Below the pieces are notes generated by a model that saw nothing but the letters and a program-made list of their open reading frames with translations, did no database searches and was not told the origin of the DNA. Shown one piece after another: positions 35,576-44,595 of a stretch of DNA of 64,000 nt. The position numbers were made by a program, and so were the translations under genes. The stretch lies in the NCBI GenBank assembly GCA_014376435.1, contig JACMRL010000015.1, positions 62,001-126,000 of the forward strand. Direction: 5' to 3'. The first letter of the stretch is position 1; each line of letters starts with the position of its first letter. This DNA comes from Bdellovibrio sp. (GTDB lineage: Bacteria; Bdellovibrionota; Bdellovibrionia; Bdellovibrionales; Bdellovibrionaceae).

Positions 35576-35968
35576 TTATTTTGTAGTCGCCGGTGGAGTT
35601 TGACCCGCCGCTGCTGGCTGAGTTGTTGTTGCAGCCGGAGTTTCCGCTGCTTGAGAAGTTACCGGAGGAACGGGAGTTCCCGGAGCCGTTTGCGCCGGAA
35701 TTTGTGGAATATTAGTTGCCGTTGTATCGATCACCGATTTTTCAGAACGAGCTGAGTAGATTGAAAGAGCAATACAAGTTGTTGCAAACAAACCGGCAAT
35801 CACTTTAGTCATTGTTTGCGCTAAAGAAGCGCCGCCGCCAGCACCCAAAACTGAATTTGAAGAAGCTTGAGAGGTGAAAACGCCTCCACCTTTTGAATCT
35901 TGTAATAAAACAAGCGTCACTAAACCAAAACAGGCAAGGATATGGATAACGGCTAAAAATGTAATCAT
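35576..35968 (-). CDS. secG: Protein translocase subunit SecG
   Basis: ATG 35968 is chosen since GGAG lies six bases upstream. SecG has two membrane helices: MITFLAVIHILACFGLVTLV and MTKVIAGLFATTCIALSIY, joined by the conserved loop LLQDSKGGGVFTSQASSN and GAGGGASLAQ. The 130-residue product carries a Pro/Thr/Ala-rich cytoplasmic tail (TAPGTPVPPVTSQAAE), common in this protein. It stimulates SecYEG export. The gene is divergent from tmk. Confidence 0.93.
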   Translation of the reverse strand: MITFLAVIHILACFGLVTLVLLQDSKGGGVFTSQASSNSVLGAGGGASLAQTMTKVIAGLFATTCIALSIYSARSEKSVIDTTATNIPQIPAQTAPGTPVPPVTSQAAETPAATTTQPAAAGQTPPATTK

Positions 35969-36109
35969 AGGAATCTCCTTCAAGAGTTTTAATAAAGAAA
36001 TCAACCTAACGCCCGTGCTTGCAATCGTCCAGTCTTTGCTTCTATTTGGTGGCTGTTTACGCGCTGTTTAATGATGACAAAAAGAACCCCTTAAGCGATA
36101 TGTATCTAT

Positions 36110-36745
36110 ATGATTTTTTTAGCATTTGAAGGTTTAGACGGTTCGGGCAAATCATCTTTGATGAAACAGCTTGAAAACCATCTTTCTGAAAAAAAAATAA
36201 GCTTCATCATGACCCGCGAACCGGGTGGTACACCCATCGGTGATGAACTGCGCGCATTGATCTTAAAAAAATCTGACGAAGCGCCAACTCCGCGAACTGA
36301 ACTTTTAATGTACGAAGCCAGTCGTGCTCAGCACGTGGATAAAATTATTAAACCGGCCCTCGCCGATCAAAAATGGGTGCTGTGTGATCGCTTCAGCGCA
36401 AGTTCGATTGCGTTTCAAGCGGGTGGCCGACAAATTTCTGAAAAACAAGTCGAGTGGCTGAATGATTTCGCAACCGATTCTTTGACTCCCGATTTAAATA
36501 TTCTTTTAGATTTAACGGTTGAAGAATCGCAGAAGCGCCGACAAAAACGCTTAGACCAATCAGGCATTGGTGAAGATCGAATTGAATCTGAAACCGATGC
36601 TTTTCATGATCGCGTTCGCCAAGGTTTTTTAAAACAAAGTGCGGCACTGCCCGTAAAATGGTTGGTGTTAGATGCTTCGCTAACTCCCGAAAAAATTTTT
36701 GAAATTTTAATGTCCGAACTGAAGGTACGTAAATGGCTCGCTTAA
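36110..36745 (+). CDS. tmk: Thymidylate kinase
   Basis: The 211-residue enzyme phosphorylates dTMP to dTDP. P-loop FEGLDGSGKSS, TREPGGTP, substrate motif LCDRFSASSIAFQ (usual DRY as DRF) and an Arg-rich lid RRQKRLDQSG with GEDRIE. The 3' end overlaps holB by 13 bases, the common tmk-holB pairing. Confidence 0.95.
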   Translation: MIFLAFEGLDGSGKSSLMKQLENHLSEKKISFIMTREPGGTPIGDELRALILKKSDEAPTPRTELLMYEASRAQHVDKIIKPALADQKWVLCDRFSASSIAFQAGGRQISEKQVEWLNDFATDSLTPDLNILLDLTVEESQKRRQKRLDQSGIGEDRIESETDAFHDRVRQGFLKQSAALPVKWLVLDASLTPEKIFEILMSELKVRKWLA

Positions 36746-37710
36746 TCGAGTCAGTCGTCGGCCACGCCGTCGAAATTAAACATTTGATTCAGTTACGTGA
36801 ATCGGGCCGCTGGCCGCACGCACTTTTATTTGCGGGACCTTCGGGAACGGGTAAAAGAAAAATAGCCTTGGCCTTCGCGCAAATTCTAGTTTGTGATAAT
36901 GCCGATCGTGATCCGCAAGGATTAGCCTGCGGAGTTTGTGGGCCGTGTTTACGCGTTCAAAAAGAACAATCAGAAAGTTTATTATTTTTAAAACCGGATG
37001 AAAAAGCCGCACGCCCCGCCATCAAAGTAGAAGCAGTTCGTGAATTGTTAGATTCATTATCTTTAGCCAGCCTGGGAAAGGCGCGCATCGTGATCGTTGA
37101 TAATGCGCAGATAATGAATCCGCAAGCGTCGAATGCACTTTTAAAAACCTTGGAAGAGCCTTTTGAAAATGTTTATTTTATTTTAATTTGTGAAGACTTA
37201 GGACAACTGTTACCGACGATTCGTTCGCGCGTGCAAGTTGTTAAATTTTCTGCACTTAGCTTCGAAGAAATTCAAATCGTTAAACCTGGTAAACCAGATT
37301 GGGCTTATCGCAGCAGCCGCGGCCAGATTGACCGCTTAGAGTTGTTAGCTTCACCGGAAGGAACGCAAAAGCGTGAAGAGGCTTTAACTTTATTTGAGCA
37401 GTTTTGTGCCGACGAAGAATTTTTAATGGCTAGCGAATGGCGCGCGTCGATTAAGGATCGGACTTGGGCCCAGTTTAATGTGACTTGCTGGCTGCAAATT
37501 ATCCGTGATCTTGTTATTCTTAAAACTCAAGCTAACAAGTTTATTTTGAATACCGATCAGATCGAAAGACTTAAAAAACTTTTTCAGATTCAATCAAAAA
37601 AATTATTGTGGCTTGCCGATCAACTAGTTTTTGCCGAACGTGATATTCAGGGGAATAGTGACCCGGTTTTAGTGTTCGAAGATTTATGGGTGCGCTATGC
37701 TAGAAAATAG
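36733..37710 (+). CDS. holB: DNA polymerase III delta' subunit
   Basis: The 325-residue clamp-loader subunit has a P-loop AGPSGTGKRKIALAFA, the zinc module CGVCGPC (with the preceding DNADRD stretch), VIVDNAQIMNPQASNALLKT (Walker B region and SRC-like relay) and LLPTIRSRVQVVKF. It supports loading of the beta clamp. It overlaps tmk and tatD by short stretches, so the three genes are co-translated. Confidence 0.92.
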   Translation: MARLIESVVGHAVEIKHLIQLRESGRWPHALLFAGPSGTGKRKIALAFAQILVCDNADRDPQGLACGVCGPCLRVQKEQSESLLFLKPDEKAARPAIKVEAVRELLDSLSLASLGKARIVIVDNAQIMNPQASNALLKTLEEPFENVYFILICEDLGQLLPTIRSRVQVVKFSALSFEEIQIVKPGKPDWAYRSSRGQIDRLELLASPEGTQKREEALTLFEQFCADEEFLMASEWRASIKDRTWAQFNVTCWLQIIRDLVILKTQANKFILNTDQIERLKKLFQIQSKKLLWLADQLVFAERDIQGNSDPVLVFEDLWVRYARK

Positions 37711-38497
37711 TTCTACAGATCAAATTGAATGGATTGATGTGCATTGCCACTTAGACCGCTTAGAAGGCGGCGCAGAGCACGCATTGAAACTAGCGCAAGC
37801 CGCGGGCGTAAAAAATTTAATTACCATCGGAACCGAGCCGGAAGACTTGCCAGTGATGATCGAGCTGGCCGAAAAATATGCGCCTTATGTTTATTGCACG
37901 ATCGGGATTCATCCGCACGAAGGCGTGAAGTACACAAAAGAAGTGGGCGAATTTTTGCGCGCGAATGCGACCAATCCCCGTGTGGTGGCGATTGGTGAAA
38001 TCGGTTTAGATTATCATTACAATCAATCACCGAAAGAAGAACAGATCTATGCCTTCCGTGAGCAATTACAAATTGCGGCTGATTTAGATTTACCGGTCGA
38101 GATTCACACTCGCGATGCGGAAGAAGATACGATTCATATTTTAAAAGAATTTAAAGGTCGCGTAAAGGGTTTGATTCACTGTTTTACAGGCACGGCTTGG
38201 CTAGCGCAAGAGGCATTAGATTTGGGATTTAATATTTCGATTTCGGGCGTAGTAACTTTTAAAAATGCAGAAGATTTAAGGCAGATCGTGAAGAATATTA
38301 TTCCGCTAGATCGTATTCACGTTGAAACTGATGCGCCATTTTTAGCACCCATTCCGATGCGGGGACGGCCCAATACTTCGGCCTATGTGGTTCACACAGC
38401 ACAGATTGTTGCGGATCTTAAAAATGTCAGCTTGCAAACTTTAAGCGAACAAACTAAAAAAAATGCTCAGAATTTATTTAAGAAGCTAAAAATTTAG
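37697..38497 (+). CDS. tatD: TatD-family metal-dependent DNase
   Basis: The 266-residue TIM-barrel hydrolase has metal ligands in WIDVHCHLDRL, the Glu in AIGEIGLDYHYN, PVEIHTRDAEEDT, GLIHCFTG and VETDAPFLAP. TatD enzymes are 3'-5' exonucleases with roles in oxidative DNA damage. The start overlaps holB by 14 bases. Confidence 0.92.
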   Translation: MLENSSTDQIEWIDVHCHLDRLEGGAEHALKLAQAAGVKNLITIGTEPEDLPVMIELAEKYAPYVYCTIGIHPHEGVKYTKEVGEFLRANATNPRVVAIGEIGLDYHYNQSPKEEQIYAFREQLQIAADLDLPVEIHTRDAEEDTIHILKEFKGRVKGLIHCFTGTAWLAQEALDLGFNISISGVVTFKNAEDLRQIVKNIIPLDRIHVETDAPFLAPIPMRGRPNTSAYVVHTAQIVADLKNVSLQTLSEQTKKNAQNLFKKLKI

Positions 38498-38530
38498 GAT
38501 TTAGATTTAGGGTTTAGATTTAGTATTTAA
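38498..38530. repeat. AT-rich direct repeats before gap
   Basis: The sequence GATTTAGATTTAGGGTTTAG with a following GATTTAGTATTTA holds three near copies of GATTTAG/GGTTTAG between tatD and gap. It may be a slippage-prone element or part of the gap promoter; nothing more can be said. Confidence 0.35.
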
Positions 38531-38559
38531 TTATTTTTATTAATTGAGGAGAATTTAAA

Positions 38560-39561
38560 ATGTCAAAAGTCAAAGTAGGTATTAACGGTTTCGGACGCAT
38601 TGGTCGTATTTTCTTTCGCGCAGGTTTTGAAAAGCTTGATATCGTTGGTATCAACTCTTTAGACAGCGTGGAAGGTTTAGCTCATTTATTAAAATATGAT
38701 TCTTCACACGGAATTATGAATGCGGATATTTCTCATGATAGCGAAAACATTATCGTAAACGGTAAAAAAATTCCGGTTACTCAATTTAAAGACCCTGCGC
38801 AAATACCGTGGAAAACTTGGGGCGCAGATTTAGTGATGGAATGTACGGGCGCGCTCAAAGGAAAAGAAGATTTCCAAAAGCATATTACCGCGGGCGCGAA
38901 AAAAGTGATGATCTCAGCACCGGCTGACGGTGTAGACATGACGGTGGTGTACGGTATTAACCACACTCAGTACGACGCTAGCAAACATACTTTCGTATCG
39001 AACGCCTCTTGCACGACAAACTGTTTAGCTCCGCTTGCTAAAGTTTTAAATGATTCTTTCGGAATCGAAAGTGGCACGATGATGACGATTCACTCGTACA
39101 CCAGCGATCAACGCATTTTAGATTCTTCGCACAAAGATTTACGCCGGGCTCGCACCGCGGGTGTTTCAATGATTCCAACGACGACGGGCGCCGCGAAAGC
39201 CGTGGGTTTAGTGATGCCAGAATTAAAAGGTAAGCTAGATGGTTTATCAGTTCGCGTGCCCACTCCGAATGTAAGTTTAGTGGATTTTACTTTTAATTCT
39301 AAAAAAGAAATGACGGTTGAATCTGTGAACAATGCCTTACGTGAAGCGGCTAAAACTACTTTTAAAGGTGTACTTGCAGTTGAAGAAGGCGAATTAGTTA
39401 GCGTTGATTTTAATGGTAACCCTATGTCTTCAACGGTCGATGCAAAAACCACGATGGTGGTTGGTGGCAAGATGGCGAAAGTTTTATCTTGGTATGATAA
39501 TGAGTACGGTTTTTCTAGCCGCATGGTTGATATGGCTTTGTATATGAATTCTAAAAAATAG
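38560..39561 (+). CDS. gap: Glyceraldehyde-3-phosphate dehydrogenase, type I
   Basis: A strong GAGGAG lies before ATG 38560. The 333-residue enzyme has the NAD-binding start INGFGRIGRI, the catalytic Cys in SNASCTTNCLAPLAK, HSYTSDQRILDSSHKDLRRA and the C-terminal SWYDNEYGFSSRMVD. It oxidises glyceraldehyde-3-phosphate in glycolysis. It leads a gap-pgk-tpiA operon. Confidence 0.97.
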   Translation: MSKVKVGINGFGRIGRIFFRAGFEKLDIVGINSLDSVEGLAHLLKYDSSHGIMNADISHDSENIIVNGKKIPVTQFKDPAQIPWKTWGADLVMECTGALKGKEDFQKHITAGAKKVMISAPADGVDMTVVYGINHTQYDASKHTFVSNASCTTNCLAPLAKVLNDSFGIESGTMMTIHSYTSDQRILDSSHKDLRRARTAGVSMIPTTTGAAKAVGLVMPELKGKLDGLSVRVPTPNVSLVDFTFNSKKEMTVESVNNALREAAKTTFKGVLAVEEGELVSVDFNGNPMSSTVDAKTTMVVGGKMAKVLSWYDNEYGFSSRMVDMALYMNSKK

Positions 39562-39574
39562 TAAGTAGGTATGT

Positions 39575-40801
39575 ATGTCTTCAGGACTTCGCGGAATTAA
39601 AACAATCAGAGATTTTGACCTAAACGGAAAAACAGTTTTTTTACGATTAGATTTAAATGTACCGATTAAGAATTCAAAAATCACCGACGAGACCCGTATC
39701 ACGGCCAGTCTTCCGACAATTAATTATTGTTTGGAGAAAGGCGCTAAGTTGATCGTGGCTTCGCACTTGGGCCGCCCCAAATCAGCGGATGATAAACAAT
39801 TCTCATTAGAGCCGGTGGCACTTCGCCTGACTGAATTATTAGACCGCGAAGTGGTCTTAATGGAAGAGCCTTCTTCAGAGGGTGTAAAACATATTCTTTA
39901 CGGAAATATGAAAAACGAAATCATCTGCTTAGAGAATTTACGTTTTGACGCGGGTGAAGAAGCCAACAGCATCGAATTAGCTAATCAGTGGGCTAGCTAT
40001 ACAGATATTTACATTAATGACGCTTTTGGTGCTTGTCACCGTGCGCACGCCAGTATTCATGCGATGCCGGAAGTGATGCAGAAAAAAGCGGGAATTGGAT
40101 TTCTAATCGAAAAAGAAATTAAAATGTTAGATAGCTTAACAGATTCCCCGAAAAAACCTTATATCGCGGTTTTAGGTGGATCAAAAATTTCTGATAAAAT
40201 TAGTGTGATTGAAAAATTAATCGATGTGGTCGACGGTTTTATCATTGGCGGCGCGATGGCTTACACTTTTTTAAAAGCGCAAGGCGTACCTGTCGGAAAA
40301 TCTTTGGTCGAAGCTGATAAATTAAAATACGCAAAAGAAATGATTCAGCGTATGGAAGCTCGTAATAAAACAATGTTATTGCCCGTTGATCATGTGGTCG
40401 CAAAATCATTCGGTGATGTGGAAAGTAAACGGACCACTACTTCTGCAGTGATTGACGACAATGAAATAGGTTTAGATATCGGTCCACAAACAATTCGTAA
40501 TTTCACGGCGGCTTTAGCAAAAGCTTCGACCGTATTTTGGAATGGCCCGATGGGTGTTTTTGAAAACCCGGCATTCAGTGCCGGAACTTTTGCCGTGGCG
40601 AAAACGATGTCTGAATCAAGTGGCGTGATGATCGTGGGCGGGGGTGATTCTGCAGCCGCGGCCGAAGCTTCGGGTTACGCTAGTAAAATGACTCATATTT
40701 CTACGGGCGGCGGGGCAAGTTTAGAATATCTTCAGGGCGAAAAACTTCCGGGCCTAGAGATCTTACGTCCGCGCAAGCAAAGCGAAACGAATTTAGAATA
40801 A
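39575..40801 (+). CDS. pgk: Phosphoglycerate kinase
   Basis: The 408-residue enzyme has the substrate-binding N-terminal RLDLNVP and ASHLGRPK, the hinge AVLGGSKISDKI, and the nucleotide-binding FWNGPMGVFE and IVGGGDSAAAAE motifs. It makes ATP from 1,3-bisphosphoglycerate. Start 39575 is in an AGTAGGT-preceded region, 13 bases after gap. Confidence 0.97.
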   Translation: MSSGLRGIKTIRDFDLNGKTVFLRLDLNVPIKNSKITDETRITASLPTINYCLEKGAKLIVASHLGRPKSADDKQFSLEPVALRLTELLDREVVLMEEPSSEGVKHILYGNMKNEIICLENLRFDAGEEANSIELANQWASYTDIYINDAFGACHRAHASIHAMPEVMQKKAGIGFLIEKEIKMLDSLTDSPKKPYIAVLGGSKISDKISVIEKLIDVVDGFIIGGAMAYTFLKAQGVPVGKSLVEADKLKYAKEMIQRMEARNKTMLLPVDHVVAKSFGDVESKRTTTSAVIDDNEIGLDIGPQTIRNFTAALAKASTVFWNGPMGVFENPAFSAGTFAVAKTMSESSGVMIVGGGDSAAAAEASGYASKMTHISTGGGASLEYLQGEKLPGLEILRPRKQSETNLE

Positions 40802-40810
40802 AGAGTGATG

Positions 40811-41557
40811 ATGAAAAAAATATTTGCCGCGAACTGGAAATTAAATAAAACCCCTGAACAAGCGCGTGAGTTTGTTATTCAATTTAAAAACGAAGCGTTT
40901 AAGCATGCGGATTTTTTTAAAACCTGCGAAGTGATTTTATTTCCGCAAGCGTTTGGCTTAGAAGCGGTTTCTAGTTTATGCGCCGGAACCGAAATCGGTT
41001 TTGGTCCACAAAATATTTATTTTGAAAAATCGGGCGCATTCACGGGTGAAAACTCGGCGGAAGTTGCATCAGTTGCGCTCAAAGCTAAGTTTGCTTTAAT
41101 TGGGCATAGCGAAAGACGTGAAATTTTCAAAGAAATTGACGGGCAATTAAATAAAAAAAATATTCTTGTTCAGTCTTTAAAAATGACTTCGGTTTTTTGC
41201 ATTGGTGAAAGTTTACAGCAGCGCGAAGCTTTTCAAACTTTACCAGTTTGTTTCGCACAGTTGGATGCGGGTTTAGCCGGCTTAGACCAAAACGTTCGCG
41301 TCATCGTGGCTTACGAGCCCGTATGGGCAATCGGAACGGGCAAAGTAGCAACTTTAGAACAAGTGGCCGAAGTTCATCAAGCCATTAACGATAAATTAGA
41401 GGCCCGCGGATTTAAAAGTTTCCAAATTTTATACGGCGGCAGTGTTAAAGCTGACAATGCGGCTAGCCTGTTAAAGGTGCCGCATGTCGATGGTTTTTTA
41501 ATTGGTGGAGCCTCGCTAGAAGTTTCTAGTTTTTTGAACGTGTGCTTGGCAAACTAG
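40811..41557 (+). CDS. tpiA: Triosephosphate isomerase
   Basis: ATG 40811 is preferred among three consecutive starts (GTG 40805, ATG 40808, ATG 40811) because it has AAGAG at good spacing. The TIM-barrel enzyme has FAANWKLNKT, the catalytic His and Glu in IGHSERR and VAYEPVWAIGTGK, and loop ILYGGSVKADN. Its last 32 bases overlap the end of the opposing gene. Confidence 0.96.
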   Translation: MKKIFAANWKLNKTPEQAREFVIQFKNEAFKHADFFKTCEVILFPQAFGLEAVSSLCAGTEIGFGPQNIYFEKSGAFTGENSAEVASVALKAKFALIGHSERREIFKEIDGQLNKKNILVQSLKMTSVFCIGESLQQREAFQTLPVCFAQLDAGLAGLDQNVRVIVAYEPVWAIGTGKVATLEQVAEVHQAINDKLEARGFKSFQILYGGSVKADNAASLLKVPHVDGFLIGGASLEVSSFLNVCLAN

Positions 41558-42782
41558 GTAAAGCTGCTGAGCCTTTTTGCTGTTGCTTCATTCGATCGTG
41601 ACTCGCAATAATTAATTCTGCTTGAGCTTTGCTGTTGAAGTGGGCCTGAATCACTTTACAAGTTTTCAAAACGTCAGGTGAAGTTTGAGTTTTAGAATCA
41701 CAAAGCTGGTTTAGATCGCTTTGGTATTGCTCGATCACTTTTTTATTTTCAGGGTTTCCCCACAAAGCTAACAAGCGTTTGATGTTTTCGGTGTTATCAG
41801 AAAGATGTGAACATTCGGCAGATGCATTCACCGCGGGTTCCAAGCAGTAAGCAGTGCCGCTATTTTTATAACCGAAGAGGAGAGGGTTACACATCACCGT
41901 ACCGCCCGGTTTTCCGCATCTAAAATCACTGCTAGAAATTTCCTTTAATGAAAAACCAGTGGGTAAGCTAGTCGGCGGAGAGCACTTTGCTTTTTGAATA
42001 ATAAAGCCTGCGTAAATACAGCTTGGGCTTGGGCGCGATTCCGTAATCATTTTACTTTCTTTGTATTTACCCTCGATCGGCGCGGGGCGCATTGTATCTT
42101 GCGTAGGTAGCGGTGGCGGAGCTAAAGTTGCGCTTGGTTTAGCTTTGTATTCAGTTTCAATTTCAACTTCTTCCTGTTTTTTAGATTTTTTATTTGAGCC
42201 GAAATTACTAATTAAATTATCTAATGAATGATCGTATTTCAAAATGCGGGGATCAATCTTAGCTACGTCGGTTTGAGCTTCGCGTAGGGCATTTAAATTT
42301 TTCACAAAGTTTTTTCTTTCTTCATCAGAAAGTTGTCTTTTAGACAAAAGTTGTAAACGTTCGTAAGAATCGTCATACAATTCTTTAGCGTACTGTTTAG
42401 TGCCGGGACCTGAGTAAGTGGTAATTCGTGCAAGCATTTGTGAACGAGCAATCACGTAACTGATTTTAGCATTCTCCATACGAATATCATTGGGTGAACG
42501 TTCATGAATATTATCGCCGATAGGCTCAGCCGCATGAACGACTTTTGTTTTTAAGCCATCGAATAAAAAAGACCATTTTGCGTTTTGTGATTTTAATGCA
42601 GAGATCGAGTCATCAAAATCGTTTGAGATTTGTTTGACGGAGTTGATGTATGCTTTTTTTTCGGCTGGAGTTAGAGTTTGTATTTCTTCGTAAGTCAGAA
42701 ACAAGAACGAATCTGCCTGTGCGTGGCTTATCAAAAAAGTTGTAAGTAGGGCAGCGAAGACGTGGTTTAGTTTTGTTTTCAT
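41526..42782 (-). CDS. Exported protein of unknown function
   Basis: The 418-residue protein has a signal peptide (MKTKLNHVFAALLTTFLISH, cut near AQA). The N-terminal half is helical and charged (LTPAEKKAYINSVKQISND), then a Pro/Thr-rich linker (SATLAPPPLPTQDTMRPAP) near residues 205-225 and a Cys-containing globular part with CIYAGFIIQKAKCSPP, DFRCGKPGGTVMCNP and YCLEPAVNASAECSHL. It is of the class of secreted proteins with disulfide-rich C-terminal halves. No family recognised. It converges on tpiA with 32 bases overlapping. Confidence 0.6.
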   Translation of the reverse strand: MKTKLNHVFAALLTTFLISHAQADSFLFLTYEEIQTLTPAEKKAYINSVKQISNDFDDSISALKSQNAKWSFLFDGLKTKVVHAAEPIGDNIHERSPNDIRMENAKISYVIARSQMLARITTYSGPGTKQYAKELYDDSYERLQLLSKRQLSDEERKNFVKNLNALREAQTDVAKIDPRILKYDHSLDNLISNFGSNKKSKKQEEVEIETEYKAKPSATLAPPPLPTQDTMRPAPIEGKYKESKMITESRPSPSCIYAGFIIQKAKCSPPTSLPTGFSLKEISSSDFRCGKPGGTVMCNPLLFGYKNSGTAYCLEPAVNASAECSHLSDNTENIKRLLALWGNPENKKVIEQYQSDLNQLCDSKTQTSPDVLKTCKVIQAHFNSKAQAELIIASHDRMKQQQKGSAALPSLPSTRSKN

Positions 42783-42971
42783 AAAGCTCTCATCGGCTTA
42801 GGTCCAGGCAATAATTAAATTTTTTTCGATTTTATTTTTACGACGATGTATTTATTCGAAGCGATTCTGTCGCATTTTGAAACGTTATCTTGTGCGCGTT
42901 TTAAGACGTCAGCATTAATTAAACCTTTTTATATTTTTGACCGATAAGTTAGCAAATTAGGAGAGTCCATT

Positions 42972-43178
42972 ATGAAATATATTTTAATGCTTTTGGTTGT
43001 GGCTCAAGCAAGTTTTGCCTTCGCTCAAGCAAAACCAAAAAACTGTGATTGTCAGACGGGTTACGGAACGGCGCGCGGAGACTGCCGTTTTTTTTGTATG
43101 GGAGGAAATGGCTACACTTCTGAAAAATCAGAAAACGTTGATCGCGCCCCTGCCAGTAGTTACGAAGAAGAAGATTAA
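42972..43178 (+). CDS. Small secreted cysteine-containing peptide
   Basis: TAGGAGAG lies nine bases before ATG 42972. The 68-residue product has a signal peptide (MKYILMLLVVAQASFAFAQA) and a short mature peptide with three or four cysteines (NCDCQTGYGTARGDCRFFC) and an acidic tail (YEEED). It is probably an exported disulfide peptide. No homologue is recognised. Confidence 0.65.
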   Translation: MKYILMLLVVAQASFAFAQAKPKNCDCQTGYGTARGDCRFFCMGGNGYTSEKSENVDRAPASSYEEED

Positions 43179-43366
43179 TTTTAAAATTTTTTTTGCCAAG
43201 CATGCGTCGCTTTTTAAACAAACGTCTTAACTTAAGACTTTTAATAATTTTGACTTCAAAAACTTGCGAAGTACGCCGTCGCGTCAAGTCACTAGACACT
43301 TAAAAAGCCGCAGCTCTCATTAACGTACATTTCATTCTAGGAATGCGCGGCCAAAGTCTTGCTAAG

Positions 43367-43654
43367 ATGAATATCATGAGCAAAAATATTAAGAGCATGA
43401 AAAACCCCGCAGATAAAATTATTCACGTTAGACGTTGCCATCTTTGTGGTTCGGTTAATGAAATTGAATCAGCGGTTATTAGTAAATGTGCTAGTTGTGG
43501 GAAACACTTTGCGCCCTTTCTTTTTTTTAATGAGAAGGCTGCTCTGGGTCTTGAAGTAGAAACGCAACCAGAAAATAGGCCTTTAGCCGATAGCTGGCAG
43601 CACTTGATGAAGACGCAGTATCCACCTCTTTGGGGTCTAGCCGTCTACTGGTAG
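43367..43654 (+). CDS. Small zinc-ribbon protein
   Basis: From ATG 43367 (43376 is equally possible) a 95-residue product has two CxxC pairs, RRCHLCGSVNE and SKCASCGKHFAPFLF, spaced as in a zinc ribbon. The C-terminal part contains the strand/helix pattern SWQHLMKTQYPPLWGLAVYW. No specific family is recognised; a nucleic-acid- or protein-binding zinc protein is likely. Confidence 0.65.
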   Translation: MNIMSKNIKSMKNPADKIIHVRRCHLCGSVNEIESAVISKCASCGKHFAPFLFFNEKAALGLEVETQPENRPLADSWQHLMKTQYPPLWGLAVYW

Positions 43655-43700
43655 ACTTTGCATTTTATAAACGTAAAAATAATTCAACGACTTTAGCAGG

Positions 43701-43829
43701 TTACTTCATTTCATTGTCTTCAAGCGATTTCAAAAGCGTTTTAGGTTTGCTCGGCGTACTTCGCTGTGGACGCAAATGGAAGCGGAGAATTTTCGAATTA
43801 AGCTTAAAAAGTGGGTGTAGGAATGTCAT
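43701..43829 (-). CDS. Possible small protein of 42 residues
   Basis: The minus strand is open from ATG 43829 to TAA 43701 (MTFLHPLFKLNSKILRFHLR, ending KTLLKSLEDNEMK). Its start lies within one arm of the 43825-43853 inverted repeat and no ribosome-binding site is visible. The plus strand is also open across the same interval (to 43911), so coding status is doubtful. The interval 43655-43997 otherwise holds no supportable gene. Confidence 0.25.
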   Translation of the reverse strand: MTFLHPLFKLNSKILRFHLRPQRSTPSKPKTLLKSLEDNEMK

Positions 43830-43853
43830 ATTAAGCATGACGCTTAATATGAC
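43825..43853. repeat. 12-bp perfect inverted repeat with 5-base loop
   Basis: GTCATATTAAGC (43825-43836) and GCTTAATATGAC (43842-43853) are exact reverse complements around ATGAC. There is no T run, so it is not a simple terminator. It lies 170 bases after the zinc-ribbon gene and before the cytochrome-like gene. An RNA hairpin or a dimeric protein binding site is possible. Confidence 0.6.
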
Positions 43854-43997
43854 TGGTATTCTGGCGTGTATTCGTGCGACGGGTGATATGGTTACAGTAC
43901 GATTGGATTGATTGCTTGTAACAGTAAGGGTGATTTATTTCGATAAACCTGTTTGATGTATCAGAATCAAGTGAATTTCCAACCGCATTCATCACAT

Positions 43998-44384
43998 TTA
44001 ATCTTTAAAATTACTATGGCCTTCGCGTTTAGATCCACTTAAGGCTTTCAAAATATCAGTTGCCTGATTGTTTTTATTTTCTTTGAATGCATCGACTAAT
44101 TGTGTGGCAAGTGCCTTTGTCTTTTCCATAGCTTTTAGGTATTCAGCTTTATCGCCTACTTCTGGATTGAAGCGTTTTGCGTTTTCAATCAGACGAACTA
44201 ATTCTTCGGCCGTTGCGGTTGATTCTGAATTAAGCTCGGCTTTATTTGACTGAGCGATCAACTTTTTCATATCGTCGCCCATAATTTTCATCGTAGCTTT
44301 CAGTGTATCGGGCATTTGTAAGTTTTGGGCAAAAGTTTGTCCGAAACCAAAAGTAATTAATATCATAAGTGCGAATTTTTTCAT
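43998..44384 (-). CDS. Cytochrome b562-like four-helix exported protein
   Basis: The 128-residue product has a signal peptide (MKKFALMILITFGFGQTFA) and then a four-helix pattern. LKATMKIMGDDMKKLIAQ at the mature N-terminus has Met in the place of the b562 haem ligand, and the C-terminal segment GSKREGHSNFKD gives the only late His. AAAGGATG precedes the ATG. In the cytochrome b562 family Met and a late His bind haem; here the His is followed by only five residues, and no CxxCH is present, so haem binding is uncertain. Confidence 0.6.
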   Translation of the reverse strand: MKKFALMILITFGFGQTFAQNLQMPDTLKATMKIMGDDMKKLIAQSNKAELNSESTATAEELVRLIENAKRFNPEVGDKAEYLKAMEKTKALATQLVDAFKENKNNQATDILKALSGSKREGHSNFKD

Positions 44385-44595
44385 AAGATCATCCTTTGTT
44401 TAAATAAAAAATAAAAGTAACGGCTCAGTTTTATACAGATTACCTTGCAAGCTATGCCAGCGTGCAAAAACGTTTTAGTTTGAGACAATCTGTCATCAAG
44501 TAAATCACAGAGGTTTCTATTTAGCCAACTGTTAAGCCAAATTTGCTCTTAAGCTAAACAGCTTTTAACGCTAAGGTAACGAAGGCTCAAGATAA

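Noticed and set aside
43630-43911. 93-codon plus-strand frame after the zinc-ribbon gene
   Set aside because: It overlaps the preceding gene, begins with no ribosome-binding site, and the opposite strand is equally open; composition is not protein-like.
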